Of a stretch of DNA of 64,000 bases, positions 34,170 through 45,552 are shown piece by piece. The notes below the pieces were generated by a model. That model was not told where the DNA came from and made no database searches. It worked only from the letters and a program-made list of their open reading frames with translations. The stretch is from Seriola aureovittata (Eukaryota > Chordata > Actinopteri > Carangiformes > Carangidae), in NCBI RefSeq assembly GCF_021018895.1, contig NC_079373.1, forward strand, positions 11,504,501 through 11,568,500, given 5' to 3'. The first letter of the stretch is position 1, and every line of letters begins with the position of its first letter. Both the position numbers and the translations under genes were made by a program.

Positions 34170-35279
34170 CTTCGGGAGCCTGATCCTGCGAACCACCAAG
34201 CTTCACAGTCTGTTCTCCTATTTTCCTCTGGCCGTTTCTCTTTACAGATACCCTGCACAGGTACTTGATGGTGAAAAGCTTTGTCAGTAATCACCCCTAC
34301 ATACTAAAGTGCTAAAAACACTGCAGAGGTCTAGAAGCAGGCAGACACCACTGAATTAAAGCTTGTTCATTCACATAGTCCGAAAGTGGTGGATTTTTCC
34401 ATAAATGCTCTTTTGCTTTATGTATTATTTATTCCAGATCGTTCCTCTGCAAAGATGCAGTTTGTCGTCCTCAGGGAAGAAGAATCTCTGTGATGACTGC
34501 AGGCAGTCCAAGATATCAGATGAAACGCGTTTGACCTTTTCAAATGCTGCATGTTGACATCTTTGCCGTGGAAAGTCTCCTCATTTGCTGCATTATTACC
34601 TGCAAAGAAGAATAGAAAGGCTGTGAAACAACAGAGACCTTGGTTGTATTGTTTGATAGAAAAACACATTGTTTCTGTACCTCTATTCCGTACTCAGGGA
34701 AGCAACGCTATGTTTTATCTGAGGCTAGCTTTCTCCCGTGCGGTATGAAGGATCGATGTAACTGGTCAGCTTTCTCACACAGCTAAATTAGCGGTAAACG
34801 TAACTATGTAAGGTCAAGATGCTCATACTGTTACACAGGCAGGCGTGGAAAGGTCAAGGCTGGGATTACAGATTATTTTCACCTCCGCGGACACCACCAA
34901 CCCTTGTTTTGTTGTTGTAGTAGTATTACGCTTCCTTTCTTTCTTTTTACACATCTAATCTCCCTATGACGGTAGGCTATCGTTATTTAGCCCTGGCAGA
35001 GGATAATCTTGGAGACGGATAATAGAGTTACTACTGACTTATTTCCACAACACACTCTGTTGGCATTTGGCACACCTCAGGCTTTAACTTCGTGGAACTC
35101 ACTTCAGACACGTTTTCTACGTTAACCACAACAACATTGTTTGACTTCTTACAGTTACGTAAGCAAGCTAAACTAATACCAGTTAACCGATATTTACTTA
35201 CCAAAAAACGTGTGAAGAGCAAAAATAAGTCATCTTGGGGCAAGAATAACCAGTAAATTGTTCATATTCCCACTTTTAT

Positions 35280-35545
35280 AAGCAAAGAATGCTACCCACT
35301 GGGAGAGCGGTAACCATGGTCCATGGCGGTAACGTATGTATTTCCGCAAATCCATGGTAACGCTACCTCTTACCGTAATAACCCATTTATAGGTTCTCAA
35401 GAAAAGTGTGTCTGCAAGTCGCGGCTGCAGGCTGCACTAAACATTACGGTACAGATCCTCACTGCCACCCAGCGGTTGAAATCAGTATTTGTCTGAGTGA
35501 CTGAGGCGACCAAAGGTAGTAGATACCTGCGTCCAATACACGGTC
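35280..35545. promoter_or_regulatory. Putative bidirectional promoter with RFX/X-box-like half-sites
   Basis: Between the inferred tmem138 leader (-) and the inferred cracr2b-like leader (+). Three RFX-type half-sites occur in 52 bases: GTAACCATGGTCCA at 35310-35323, GGTAAC at 35328-35333 and AAATCCATGGTAAC at 35348-35361. RFX factors drive ciliary genes through such X-boxes, which suits tmem138. Only one half of each site matches well. Confidence 0.45.
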
Positions 35546-37204
35546 GGTGAGTAGCCAAACTTTCTACAACTTCGCTGCACTGACATGAAATACAGTTGTG
35601 AGGTCATTTAAAACCACTAAGACGAATATGTTCATGTTCACCTGGTAGATTAACAACCGACTGACAGCAGTTTTTGCGGCTCTTTTTTCCTTTAATAATA
35701 AATGTACATTCCGTTGGTTTTGGTTTCCTCAGTTTAGCCGCATTGCACCAGGACTGCTCGTGTGTTAGCCATTTCAGTCATTATGGGGAACCGAGCTGCG
35801 TTTTAATGAAACTTTTGGTACAGTCTCAAACGCTAATCAGCATTTCACAACCAGGCTGTCTGTTTAATCTTGCAGTTTTATTATTGAACGCTGTCGCAGT
35901 GTTTTAAAGCAACATATGTTGTTGAGTGTGGCACCATGTTGACATTTATCACAGAAAGTTTGACTGACAGTTTTGTAGCTTACAACATGTTGTAAACTCT
36001 TTAATAACTTGGTGCCACTTTCCCAGAATGTGACAGCAGCTCCACCTTGCACCACACACCGACCTTGCTAAACAGTGTCAGAGGTGTGTTTAAGTTTATT
36101 TGACCTTTGGCGTGGCTGCTGGCTAACTGGGAGTCTGGTTTGACATCCTTAAAACATAATGTTTACATGAGCTTTTTATCTAGAAACCCCGCATATCTTT
36201 ATGTCATAAGCTAGTTTTAAGGCTTTATAGATCATCTGCAAGTGCATTACTTGCCATTATCAGTAGCTATATACTTTTTAGGTTTTATGCCTTCATAGAT
36301 AGCAGGACTAGATAGATAATTTCATTTATTAGTTGGGCACATTTCAGTTCAGTTTGCACTCTAGCCTGATGAGCCCCAGAGATATATTTCTTCTGCCTCA
36401 ATTTTGAAACATTTCTTATTCTATTTAAACAAAACTACTTGTGATTTATGCTGCTATGATCTTTCGCTGTGATAGAAATGCCATCTAACCTGAAGCCTGA
36501 TTGTGTGTGACGCTGTCATAAATCACTGTTTTGTGAATGTCATTGAGGTACTGTGGCCTATTTTCCCCATAGTTCTTGAGAGTGAAATTTGTTTGTAATT
36601 GTGGTAATTCTGACAATGCAAATATTTGATTTGCATCTCTTCTCTCGTAGCCATCCACCCTCCTCTTCAAGTACACAGTAACCCTTCTCACATGACACCA
36701 TCCTGTTTTTTACCCTCGACACATCCTGGTGCACCGTCACAGATACTTCTGGCAGCATAGCATTTATATAAGTTTTCCTATTCTAGATAAACAGCGAGGA
36801 CAAGGGGCTGTGCTGTCTGAATCCAAGCGTTTTTGTCATAACCTCTCCTGGGAATATTCATTTTTCAGTTACGTTTTTGATAGAAATGTGTCAAATAATT
36901 TCCATCATGATGGATCCCTCAAACAATAATAAAATTTCATTGAGTGTAGACATGTCTAGCAGCTGTAGACGATGTGCACACACATAGTCTAATGACTGTG
37001 CACATTAAAGTTTGTTCTTCACCTCATGTTTGACAAGGGAGGACCTGTAGGACCAGCTTGGAGCACTAAGAGAGAAGATCCAAAACGTCATTAAATTCAG
37101 TCCAGTTTATCAGGAAAATGAGAGTAAATGTCTCTAATTATTTACAGTGATAAATAATTTGAATGCTGCTGAAATACAGACACTTTTAAAGACACTTCTC
37201 ATTA

Positions 37205-37320
37205 GGGCTGTAACTTGCAATTATTTTCATTATCGATTCATTTGCTGGTTACTTTTTTTTTGCATAATTGGCTTTTTTGCACAGTTGCTGATTATTTTGC
37301 TGTTGATTGACTAATTTATA
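37205..37320. repeat. AT-rich dispersed repeat, copy 4 (internally deleted)
   Basis: Starts agggctgtaacttgcaatta, continues ttttcattatcgattcattt, and ends tgattgactaatttat. The two ends of the family are present with almost no interior. It stops about 50 bases before the cracr2b-like start codon. Confidence 0.65.
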
Positions 37321-37370
37321 GACACATACACCACCTCCCCCACCCATATCCATGCTCCTCTTGTACAGTA

Positions 37371-40300
37371 ATGTCTATGTGGCTGAATGATGGCGAAGTG
37401 TTGGTGGGTCAAGGCAGCGGTGAGGCCGTCCCAGTGAGCCCCAGACCACGGGTCCTGTCTGCTGGGAGCCCCAGGTCGGGCCGCGGACGTAGCCCGCTGG
37501 CTTCCCCCAAAGAGGCAGTGCCAGGAAGCCCGCAGGCAGAAACCATGGGCAAGGCCAAGCAGCTGTTCGTGTTGTGTGACAAAGAGGGGAAAGGGTTCAT
37601 CACAAAGCGGGACATGCAGGTGAGCATCTAGTGTGGCAGAGTAACAACTTTTAGGCTGATTGTTAAGACCTGAACTTTGCACCTTCTTCTGGTCAGAGGC
37701 TACAAGGGGAGTTGCCACTGTCCCCCGAACAGCTGGAGACAGTGTTTGAAAGTCTGGACCGAGAGAGCAATGGATTTCTTACTCCCATTGAGTTCAACAC
37801 AGGACTTGGTGAGTGAAGTGTTTTGAGGAATTTGAGACCACAATTCACTGTGGCATTTATGGGAAAAGCTAATATTCATTCAAAAACTTTTCTCATACAG
37901 TTTAAACAAATTCTTCTGTGGCTTTTTTTGTCTGTGGTGCAGGTGAGTTGATGGGACTGGAGGACATGACTGAGCTGATCCAAGACAAAGCAGAGGAGGA
38001 TGAAGACCAGGTGGACTGGTCCCAGGACTCCGCTGCAGTCAGATTTGTAAATATACTGATGGAGTTGGGAGGCGACAAACTTTTCAAAGAGTAAGATCAA
38101 TTTTTTTTCATTAAGGCCTTTGAGACTGTTGATCATCGTATTAGATTCTAGACAGTCAAAAACAGAAAGCAGCACCTGTATCTTTAAATATTAGCACAAA
38201 GGTGGCCATACCTTTCTAAAAACCTCACACTGATTTATATCCTTGTAATCATATTTTACCCATTTAGCACACACAAAGTATTAATTTGTGTTAGTGGGTC
38301 ATGTTGGTGTTGAATGAATGAATAATAATAATAATTAATTAATTAATTAATAAACAATATATGATGTATTTTAGAGCCACAACAATTGGTCAATTAATCT
38401 ATTACTTGATCAACAGAAAATATATTGGCAACTAATTTGATAATCAATGAATCAATTAAATGCCAAATTTCTCTGGTTCCAGCTTTTCAAATGTGAAGGT
38501 TTTCTGGTTTTCTGTCCTGACCTTGGTGATCATGATGGGCATTTTTTTTCTTACCATTTTCTGATATGTTATAGACTAAACAATTTAATCATTAAATAAA
38601 TCAATAATGAAAATAATTGTTTGCTGCTGCCATAATATATTTTCTTGCTACTGTCAAAAAGACAAAACTGGAAGTGTTTTGGGAAAATCTCCTCAGTTTC
38701 CATTCACAACAGTCTATTTTTTATGTAACATAAGTGATTGATGTGCCGTTAAGGTTAGATGTCCTCAGTCTTTTAACTGTTGTGTTGTGTTGATGTGTGT
38801 CAGTCAGCAGGAGCTCTGTTCTCTGTGGTGTGAACTCCAGAGAGACAGACCAGAGATGCTGAGTGTCCTGGAGGGCGTCCTGAGCCACGCTGTGTCCCAT
38901 TTACAGGACTCCATCCGAGAGAGAGACAGTCTGGAACAAGCTTTACGCAGGTCCCAACTTCCTCCCGCTTTCCTCTGCACAGTGAACACAATATATTGTA
39001 CATAAACTCTGACAAATGTAACTGTGAGTGTTCTGATTGTGAGTTTTTTTTGGTTTGTTTTTTTCCTATTTTAGACGGGAGACCGAACACGATCAGATTA
39101 TTCGGTCCATATATGAAGACATGGAAAATCAACTCAGAGAGGAGAAACAGAAACACCAGGCTCAGGTACACACGTGTGCTCTTTAGTCCAACATTTGTGC
39201 CATTTAACAAGAGTGATCATCATAATAGCAATTAATTAATTTATTGTGAAATCAAGGACAGTATTAGACAGAAGCAAAGAGGGCAGCGACTCGAGGAGGA
39301 GCTGAAGACGCGAGAGCAAGAGCTGGAGAGTACACTGACCAAACAGAAAGAGGTAGGCATTCAAATGGCACTAATGTTATGTCTGAAGAGTGCAATAGTG
39401 TAATGAGTGAATCAACAGGACCTGTCTTTGTTCCTAAGCTGGAGACCAGAATCCGGCAGCTGAGCTGTGAGCAGGCAAACATCAAGGAGCAGAACCAGCA
39501 GCTGCGGAGCCTCAACATCCAGCTACAGGAGCAGGTGGAGAGCAGCAGGGAGCAGCTGCAGGCCGCGCTCGGTCAGCTCAGCCTGCTGCAGCTCAACGCT
39601 GCCCAGGAGCAAGTGGCCAAGCAGAGGTGAGTGGCTAACAGCACAGAGAGCTGCCTGAAAGTCCCAAGTATAAGATCAGAGATTCAATTACGAAAACACT
39701 GTCTCACTTTGTAGTATGGCTGACATTATTTGTTAACTAATTACAATGATCGTAATCGCTTTATTTCAATAGTACTTCTTAAAAAATAGAGCAAATATGC
39801 TTGAATGCTTTGTAATAAAAACAAAAAATACACATGGGTGTCAGATGAGTTTCCTTTGTAGTTCCAGTGAAACTCGCTACAGGCCGTGAAAGTTTTTTTA
39901 TTAACTTATTTATTTCTAATCAAGACCAGCAAAAAGTCACCAAAGCGAATGTGTGATTAAATAAAAGCATACATAAGTGTTTCATGTCAAACAAGTTTAA
40001 AAATACCCAAAAGTATAGAGAATGAAATTACTGTAAACAATTCCCTGGACTTCGGTTGAGCATAAAATGACTCCCATGTCCCTGGCAGATGATCTGATAA
40101 TATGCAAGAATAACAGGGGTTTATTAAAGGACACAGCTGGCATAATTCTTTTATTTTTCAAGAAACACTATAAATAGATCAAACTAACAATGTGTTTTTC
40201 TGTGTCTCAATACTTTCCACCCTCTTGGTGGCACTCAGCTCAGCTTTAAATGTTTAAAAACAGCTCACCAACATTAAACTTCATTTATCTAAAAGGTTGT

Positions 40301-43300
40301 TAAGTAATAACCTAATACAGCTGGGCACTGTCATTTTTAGCAAACATATTCTGTGTCATGGACAGGGGAATATTTATGGCAGCAGGATGGTGTATCAAAT
40401 AAACTACAGTGTACATGTTCATTGTAAATAAGGAACATGTCTTCCAGAGCAACAGTGTGGCTCACTGATGTGTTGTTAATAGTTTTTGGAACAGAGCACT
40501 AAGATACTGTATATCAAGCTTTGGTAACATTTAGTAGGATCACTTCTTTGTTGGTTTTAGCCTTATTTATGGGGATTGTTTACAATAACAAAAATATAGA
40601 AATAATCTTTTGTTTGTTTCACTATAGAAATGTGATGAAGGTGTCAAAGAACATTCAGAAAGAGAAGGATAGCCTCTTCAGACAACTGGAGCTGTTGAGG
40701 TAAATCTAAACTGCTGCTGTTTTATCTTTGAGTCAAGTTCTTTTGTAGTGACGATGGAAGAAATGTACTAACAAGAATTTGTAGGTAAGACTACCTGAAA
40801 AGTCCTTAATGTAATTCCAGTGTGTGTACTTCATGTCTCTCTTTCATTCAACCATTCACTGCTCCAAACATGCATCAGTCAATGTGAGAACGGCTCTAAA
40901 TGATTTTCTCCTCTTGTGTCAGGGATATGAACAAAACACTGCGAGATGAGAAAGATGCCCGACAGTCTCAGAGGAGGGTTAGTCACAAAAGCTCTGTCCT
41001 TCCTGCTCTGCCATTAACTCGTTACCTCAGTGAAGACCTTTGCACCCCGTGGACGCAGCAGATTTATCCACCCTAAGCTAAGTCCATCCTCTGGACAATG
41101 ATTATTTATATGGGCAGCTGTTATTGTTTGGTTATTGGCTGAACTTGTGTTAATGTCACTCACACCATTAAGGAGTTTTGCATGTCAGCAATGTTGTTGG
41201 TTTTTTCTCTTGTAGTTGTGGTTGGTGAAGTGTTGAAAAGACATTAATCCTGTCCTGTGTCAAGGACACGGTGAAGCAAAGAGTGTTATATATATGTTCA
41301 TGAATGATATTGTACATAGCACTATTTATGCAAGTGAACTAAAGTGGGTCAGTATTTACCAAACTAATGAAGCCCTTTAATTTATCACAATTCTCACATT
41401 CTTAGCAGGTTCCCTTTTATCCCCTCCACATTCCTTCATAAAATTAATATGGTAGTTTTGCCAAAGCTGTTAATTACAGATATTTTTGGATTTGAGCTTC
41501 CATGAGTCTTTTTGTGTTAAAGTTTCTGAACGAAGAATCTGACAAAGGACACAAAACATTCACCTGTTGATTATTTCCTATATTTTTTTCTTGTCATATA
41601 ATTTATGATAAAATAAGTGTATTGTTGATAAATGATTATGATGTTAAAGTACTTTGTAGCAGAATAAATGTCACTACTGAACAGAATCCCTGTGAAACAG
41701 TTGGTTTTACTACAGAGAAAACAGTGTTAATGAATACTCCTTGGATATCTACCATAGCACATCTGTTTATTCAAGTCGAAATCTTAATGCTACTCGTTTC
41801 TTCTGCCTTACTTTCCACAAAAAAACCTTTGTAGAATCCAAATGTCACAAAGACTTTGCAGAAGAGAGGGTCAGTCATAGGTAACTACTTACTGCAAGAC
41901 AAGCCACTGAAAAGGTTTGTATGACTAACTGTATCTGATATTACATTTATCATCTTTGCAGTGAATGACCTTGCCCTAGGAAGCCACTAATTTTGTGTAT
42001 TCATTGATTCTGAAGACAGCTGAGCTCATCTGATGAGTGGGAGCAGGACAAAGACAAAGTGGTGACAAATACAGCCAAGAGAATCCAACCGTCACGTAGA
42101 GTCAGGTGTGAAAATGTTGAACAGGCTCAAACTCAGGTAGGGAAATTATTAAATCTAAAAATATACACAATTTATCCTTAAACTATCAGTTTAACAGTAC
42201 AGTAGCAGCAAAAGAAGTAATGATGAATATAAAAAGGCTTTTGGAGACTAGAGCACAGATTTTCATGTATCTCTGGCAAAAATGTGCTCCCTCTTAATGG
42301 AATAAAAAAAATACATATTCAATCAATCAAATTGTTAAGTTTGGCCTTTTAACTAAATTTTAGAGAAAAATTGTCAGTCCTCCTCATCGAGTGTTCAAGG
42401 TGGTTTTCTTGGGGAACTCGGGTGTGGGTAAGAGCTCCTTCATCCGGCACTACTGCACAGGACGCTTCTACAGTAACATGAGTGCAACTGTTGGTAAGAT
42501 TTCAATGTATCATTCTTTTCTCAGTGATTAACTTGCTCCTCTATATGTAGAAGTAAGATATGAAACCAGGGCCCTCCGTTGTTTTTAGGTCTAGATTTCC
42601 ACATGAAGACTTTAACTCTGGGCTCCACCACAGTCACCTTGCAGCTTTGGGACACTGCAGGACAGGAGAGGTCAGATGTGACAGCTGTAGAATCATATTA
42701 CCACCTAATAACTCTTTTTTTTTTTTCTTTTTGTGTGTTAATATTTACTTATTCCTTTTTACTGACTCTTTTTCCAGGTTTCGCAGCATCACTGAGCAGT
42801 ACTACCGGAAGGCTGACGGTATCCTCGCCATGTATGATGTAATGCAACCCCCCTCCTTCACAGCAGTGAGAGGATGGATGGTCTCTGTGAAGGTGAGCAG
42901 GTGGTGATGAACAGTTTACCCAAATTTGAATACACATGTATTTTATTTACAGTGCAGTACAATAGGAATCTCAGTAGACACATATTTATTTTTGTACTAT
43001 TTTTGTTCAGTATTTGGGGTGTTTTTGTCAGATGCTAATGTGGATGATGCAACATCACATTTTAAGAACTAACACATTAATATTTGTGTACTGTGACCTG
43101 TTGTATGTCGCAGAAGAAGATGTGTGACGGTGCAGTGTTAATGCTGCTGGGGAACAAGCTGGACCTGGCTGACAGATGGAGCAGAAAAGTGACGACAGAC
43201 AACGGGCAGAGGCTGGCAGAGGTGAGGTGCCTTTGAATATTCAAACAACTTTCTTCAGTGATTTTTCTCATAATGTTTCTGCTAAGGAAGAAAAATACTT

Positions 43301-44043
43301 TTTGAGCTAATGAAATAAAATGTTGTTCTCTGGTTTACACAGCAGCACCAGGCTTTGTTTTACGAGTGCAGCGCCAAGACCGGATATAACATGGAGGAGC
43401 TGATGACTGACCTGGCTGGGTATGACATCATATTTTTTTCCTGCACATTTTGTTATTACACTTAGTCAGTCACTGTATATGTAATTGTAGCCAGTACTCA
43501 GTTGCCAGTTTATAATGTATACCCAGCTAAACTAATGCAGCCTAACACAACAGTCCCACAATAAATCCTACCCTCATGACAGTTTGAATGAATTCAGTTT
43601 TATCAGTCCTCATTGAAACTGTTACAGAGAGGTGTTGATTCAACTTCATCGATATTTTCAAGGCTTCAGTTTGCAGTTTTTGCAGTTTTTGAAAAATGCC
43701 CATCATAATTTACCAGAGTGGAGGAGATGCCGTCAAACAACATTCATGTAGCTGGAACCAACATGTGTTTGCTTGCTGAGTTACTCATATTTAGTCCATA
43801 ATACCATACCATGATCACTGTAAATGGGTTGTACCTAATAGTTCCTGTCGTATTATTTTGGTCACAAAGAAGCAGGGTCAGTGCTGTGAATACTCATTTC
43901 TATTTTCAAACATTGTGCTTTCTGCTGCACAGTGATTTTATACTTCTCTTAATTTTAGGATGTTGGTTGCTCAGCATGATCGACAGTACGTAGATGCACT
44001 TTTACTGAGCGAGGACACGTCAAAAAGAGGCTGCTGTACATAA
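37371..44043 (+). CDS. cracr2b: CRACR2B/EFCAB4A-like protein with C-terminal Rab GTPase
   Basis: Seventeen coding exons, 1,956 bases, 651 aa: 37371-37619, 37697-37808, 37943-38090, 38804-38950, 39075-39165, 39257-39352, 39439-39626, 40628-40699, 40923-40977, 41835-41914, 42016-42136, 42364-42493, 42589-42670, 42778-42892, 43114-43221, 43343-43419, 43959-44043. Domains: Ser/Pro-rich start; EF-hand 1 at 70-81 ([12 protein letters not shown], Asp at position 12, probably weak); EF-hand 2 at 104-115 ([12 protein letters not shown], canonical); coiled coil about 200-370; linker; Rab domain from about 464 with [21 protein letters not shown] and CSAKTG; end GCCT, a likely prenylation site. The EF and coiled-coil parts resemble human CRACR2B more than CRACR2A, which regulate store-operated calcium entry. 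The symbol is inferred from this and from the cd151 neighbour. A RASEF/Rab44 relative is less likely. Confidence 0.88.
38326..38352. repeat. Short AT-rich tandem repeat
   Basis: Units of aata pass into ttaa, in intron 4 of the cracr2b-like gene, just before dispersed repeat copy 5. Confidence 0.8.
38373..38630. repeat. AT-rich dispersed repeat, copy 5 (reverse orientation)
   Basis: Contains aattaaatgccaaatttctc, tggttccagcttttcaaatg and gaccttggtgatcatgatgg: reverse-complement blocks of the family described at 5,783. In intron 4 of the cracr2b-like gene. Confidence 0.65.
43687..43718. repeat. AT-rich dispersed repeat, small fragment (copy 6)
   Basis: Matches only the internal block tttgaaaaatgcccatcata and the following atttaccagag, in the last intron of the cracr2b-like gene. 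Confidence 0.45.
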
Positions 44044-44211
44044 ACAGAAGAGGAGTGGCTCCTGAAAAGACTCTGCTAAAAATCCTAAAGTGTCCACACC
44101 TTGGTTCAGTGGCGTTGAATTTCCCTCCAGTGCCATTTTTATGTGAATAAGTTTTACTGAACATTATCTGTAAGATTTGCACATGTTGTTATGTGTTTTT
44201 AGAATCCATCT

Positions 44212-44217
44212 AATAAA
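44212..44217 (+). terminator. cracr2b: Polyadenylation signal AATAAA of the cracr2b-like gene
   Basis: Lies 169 bases after the TAA stop, followed by a T-rich stretch (ggatgtttttgatg). This gives a compact 3'UTR. Confidence 0.75.
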
Positions 44218-45552
44218 GGATGTTTTTGATGACTCCTCTGCTGTTAATGTCTTTTGAAACATTTTTGAACAGTCTTTTATAAGCTAAACTTTTGGTTTCA
44301 GTGCTGACCAAGCTCATACACATGAGAAACCAGCTGGGGGCAGACATGTACTCTATATAACTCCTGAAGTGAGAGCTGCCTGTTGTGCCAAAAGAGGACA
44401 GACCCTCAGACGCTTGGGTAGGAGGCTCGGCTCTGGGTGTCAACTGAGCGTACACTGTTGCAGTTAACCTTCAAAGACAGCAGCACATTGACACTGGGGT
44501 TAGTGGGAGCTTGGAAGACGTTACCCCGATAATCTACATCCTTCAGGGCCCACCACAGACTATCAGGTAGGAGTACTCTGGTCTCAGCGGAAAGGCAGAG
44601 ACATTTTTCCATGACACAATGAGTTAAAAATAACTCTGAATATGACCATGAGATTTGAGATTTTCTTTTGCCAGTTGATCATGTTCACACTCGGAGTATT
44701 TTGTCTTGCGGCTAAAAAAAATCATACTCTAATAAGTTTCTTTTTAACGTGCTTGTTATTTTATAGCTATTGTCTCTTTACCCATTTTTTTGTTTGTTTA
44801 TTTCTTTATAAGAGAGAGGCCTACTAATACCTAGAATCTAAAGTCACCATCTCTCATGGTGCTCCCAGTCGCAGCTTTTCTTAAAATAGAAGCAGAAGAA
44901 AGTTCGGTTCAGGGTGGGGTACAAACCGACTTTGACTAATTCATTAAGTAAATAGTTAAATGTCAACAGTATATGACTGGAGTGTCAGAAGATCAGGATA
45001 AGTTACAGGGATGGGGGGACATATATATCTGTCTGCTGGATGACATGTGACACATGTTAAGCATGTTTTCTCCACAACATATTTGATTTCATCAGTGAGC
45101 TCTTTACATTGCTCTGTTCTACCAACTTTTTGCAAGTTTGAAATGCAACACCATTTTATTTTTGGTGTACTGTTAAATGTCATCCATTGTTAATGCATAT
45201 AAAACCTTGAAAAAGACAACATGTTGTCAGAAAAGCTCATATGTATTGTAGTTATGTTTGAGCTCCACCCAGTAAATCACCTTTTCACACCAAAGGTGGA
45301 ACTAAAGCAGAGTAAAAGAGGAAACTCCATGTGTTTCCGCAACTGACGAGTCTCCATCAGATACAGCGCTAATAGGCTTAAGTTTGCTGTCATGCAAGTA
45401 TAGGAACAGAGTTGTGTGATAGTAATCTCAAGTATTGCATGAAAGCAAGTCCTCTCTGTTGGGAAAACACCAAGTTTTTCATTTGGTGATGTTTTCTGTG
45501 TTTGTGCATCACCTCACAATGTGCCAACATGTCAGCTTTTTTTTATTTCAGA
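44218..45552. other. Intergenic region before cd151
   Basis: Should contain the cd151 promoter and non-coding leader, since the first coding exon begins just after an acceptor (TTTATTTCAG, ending 45,551). One stretch on the minus strand (44,465-44,582) reads as ordinary-looking protein but is not recognised. No other feature is visible. Confidence 0.5.

Larger units (their letters stand above)
34186..37368. other. Intergenic/5'UTR region between tmem138 and the cracr2b-like gene
   Basis: Contains the probable non-coding leaders of both divergent genes: a tmem138 exon ending about 35,202 (-) and a possible leader exon on the + strand ending at the donor GTGAGTAG near 35,548. The central 35,280-35,540 is the likely shared promoter. 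The remainder is AT-rich, with a repeat at 37,205-37,320. No protein-like frame was recognised. Confidence 0.5.
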
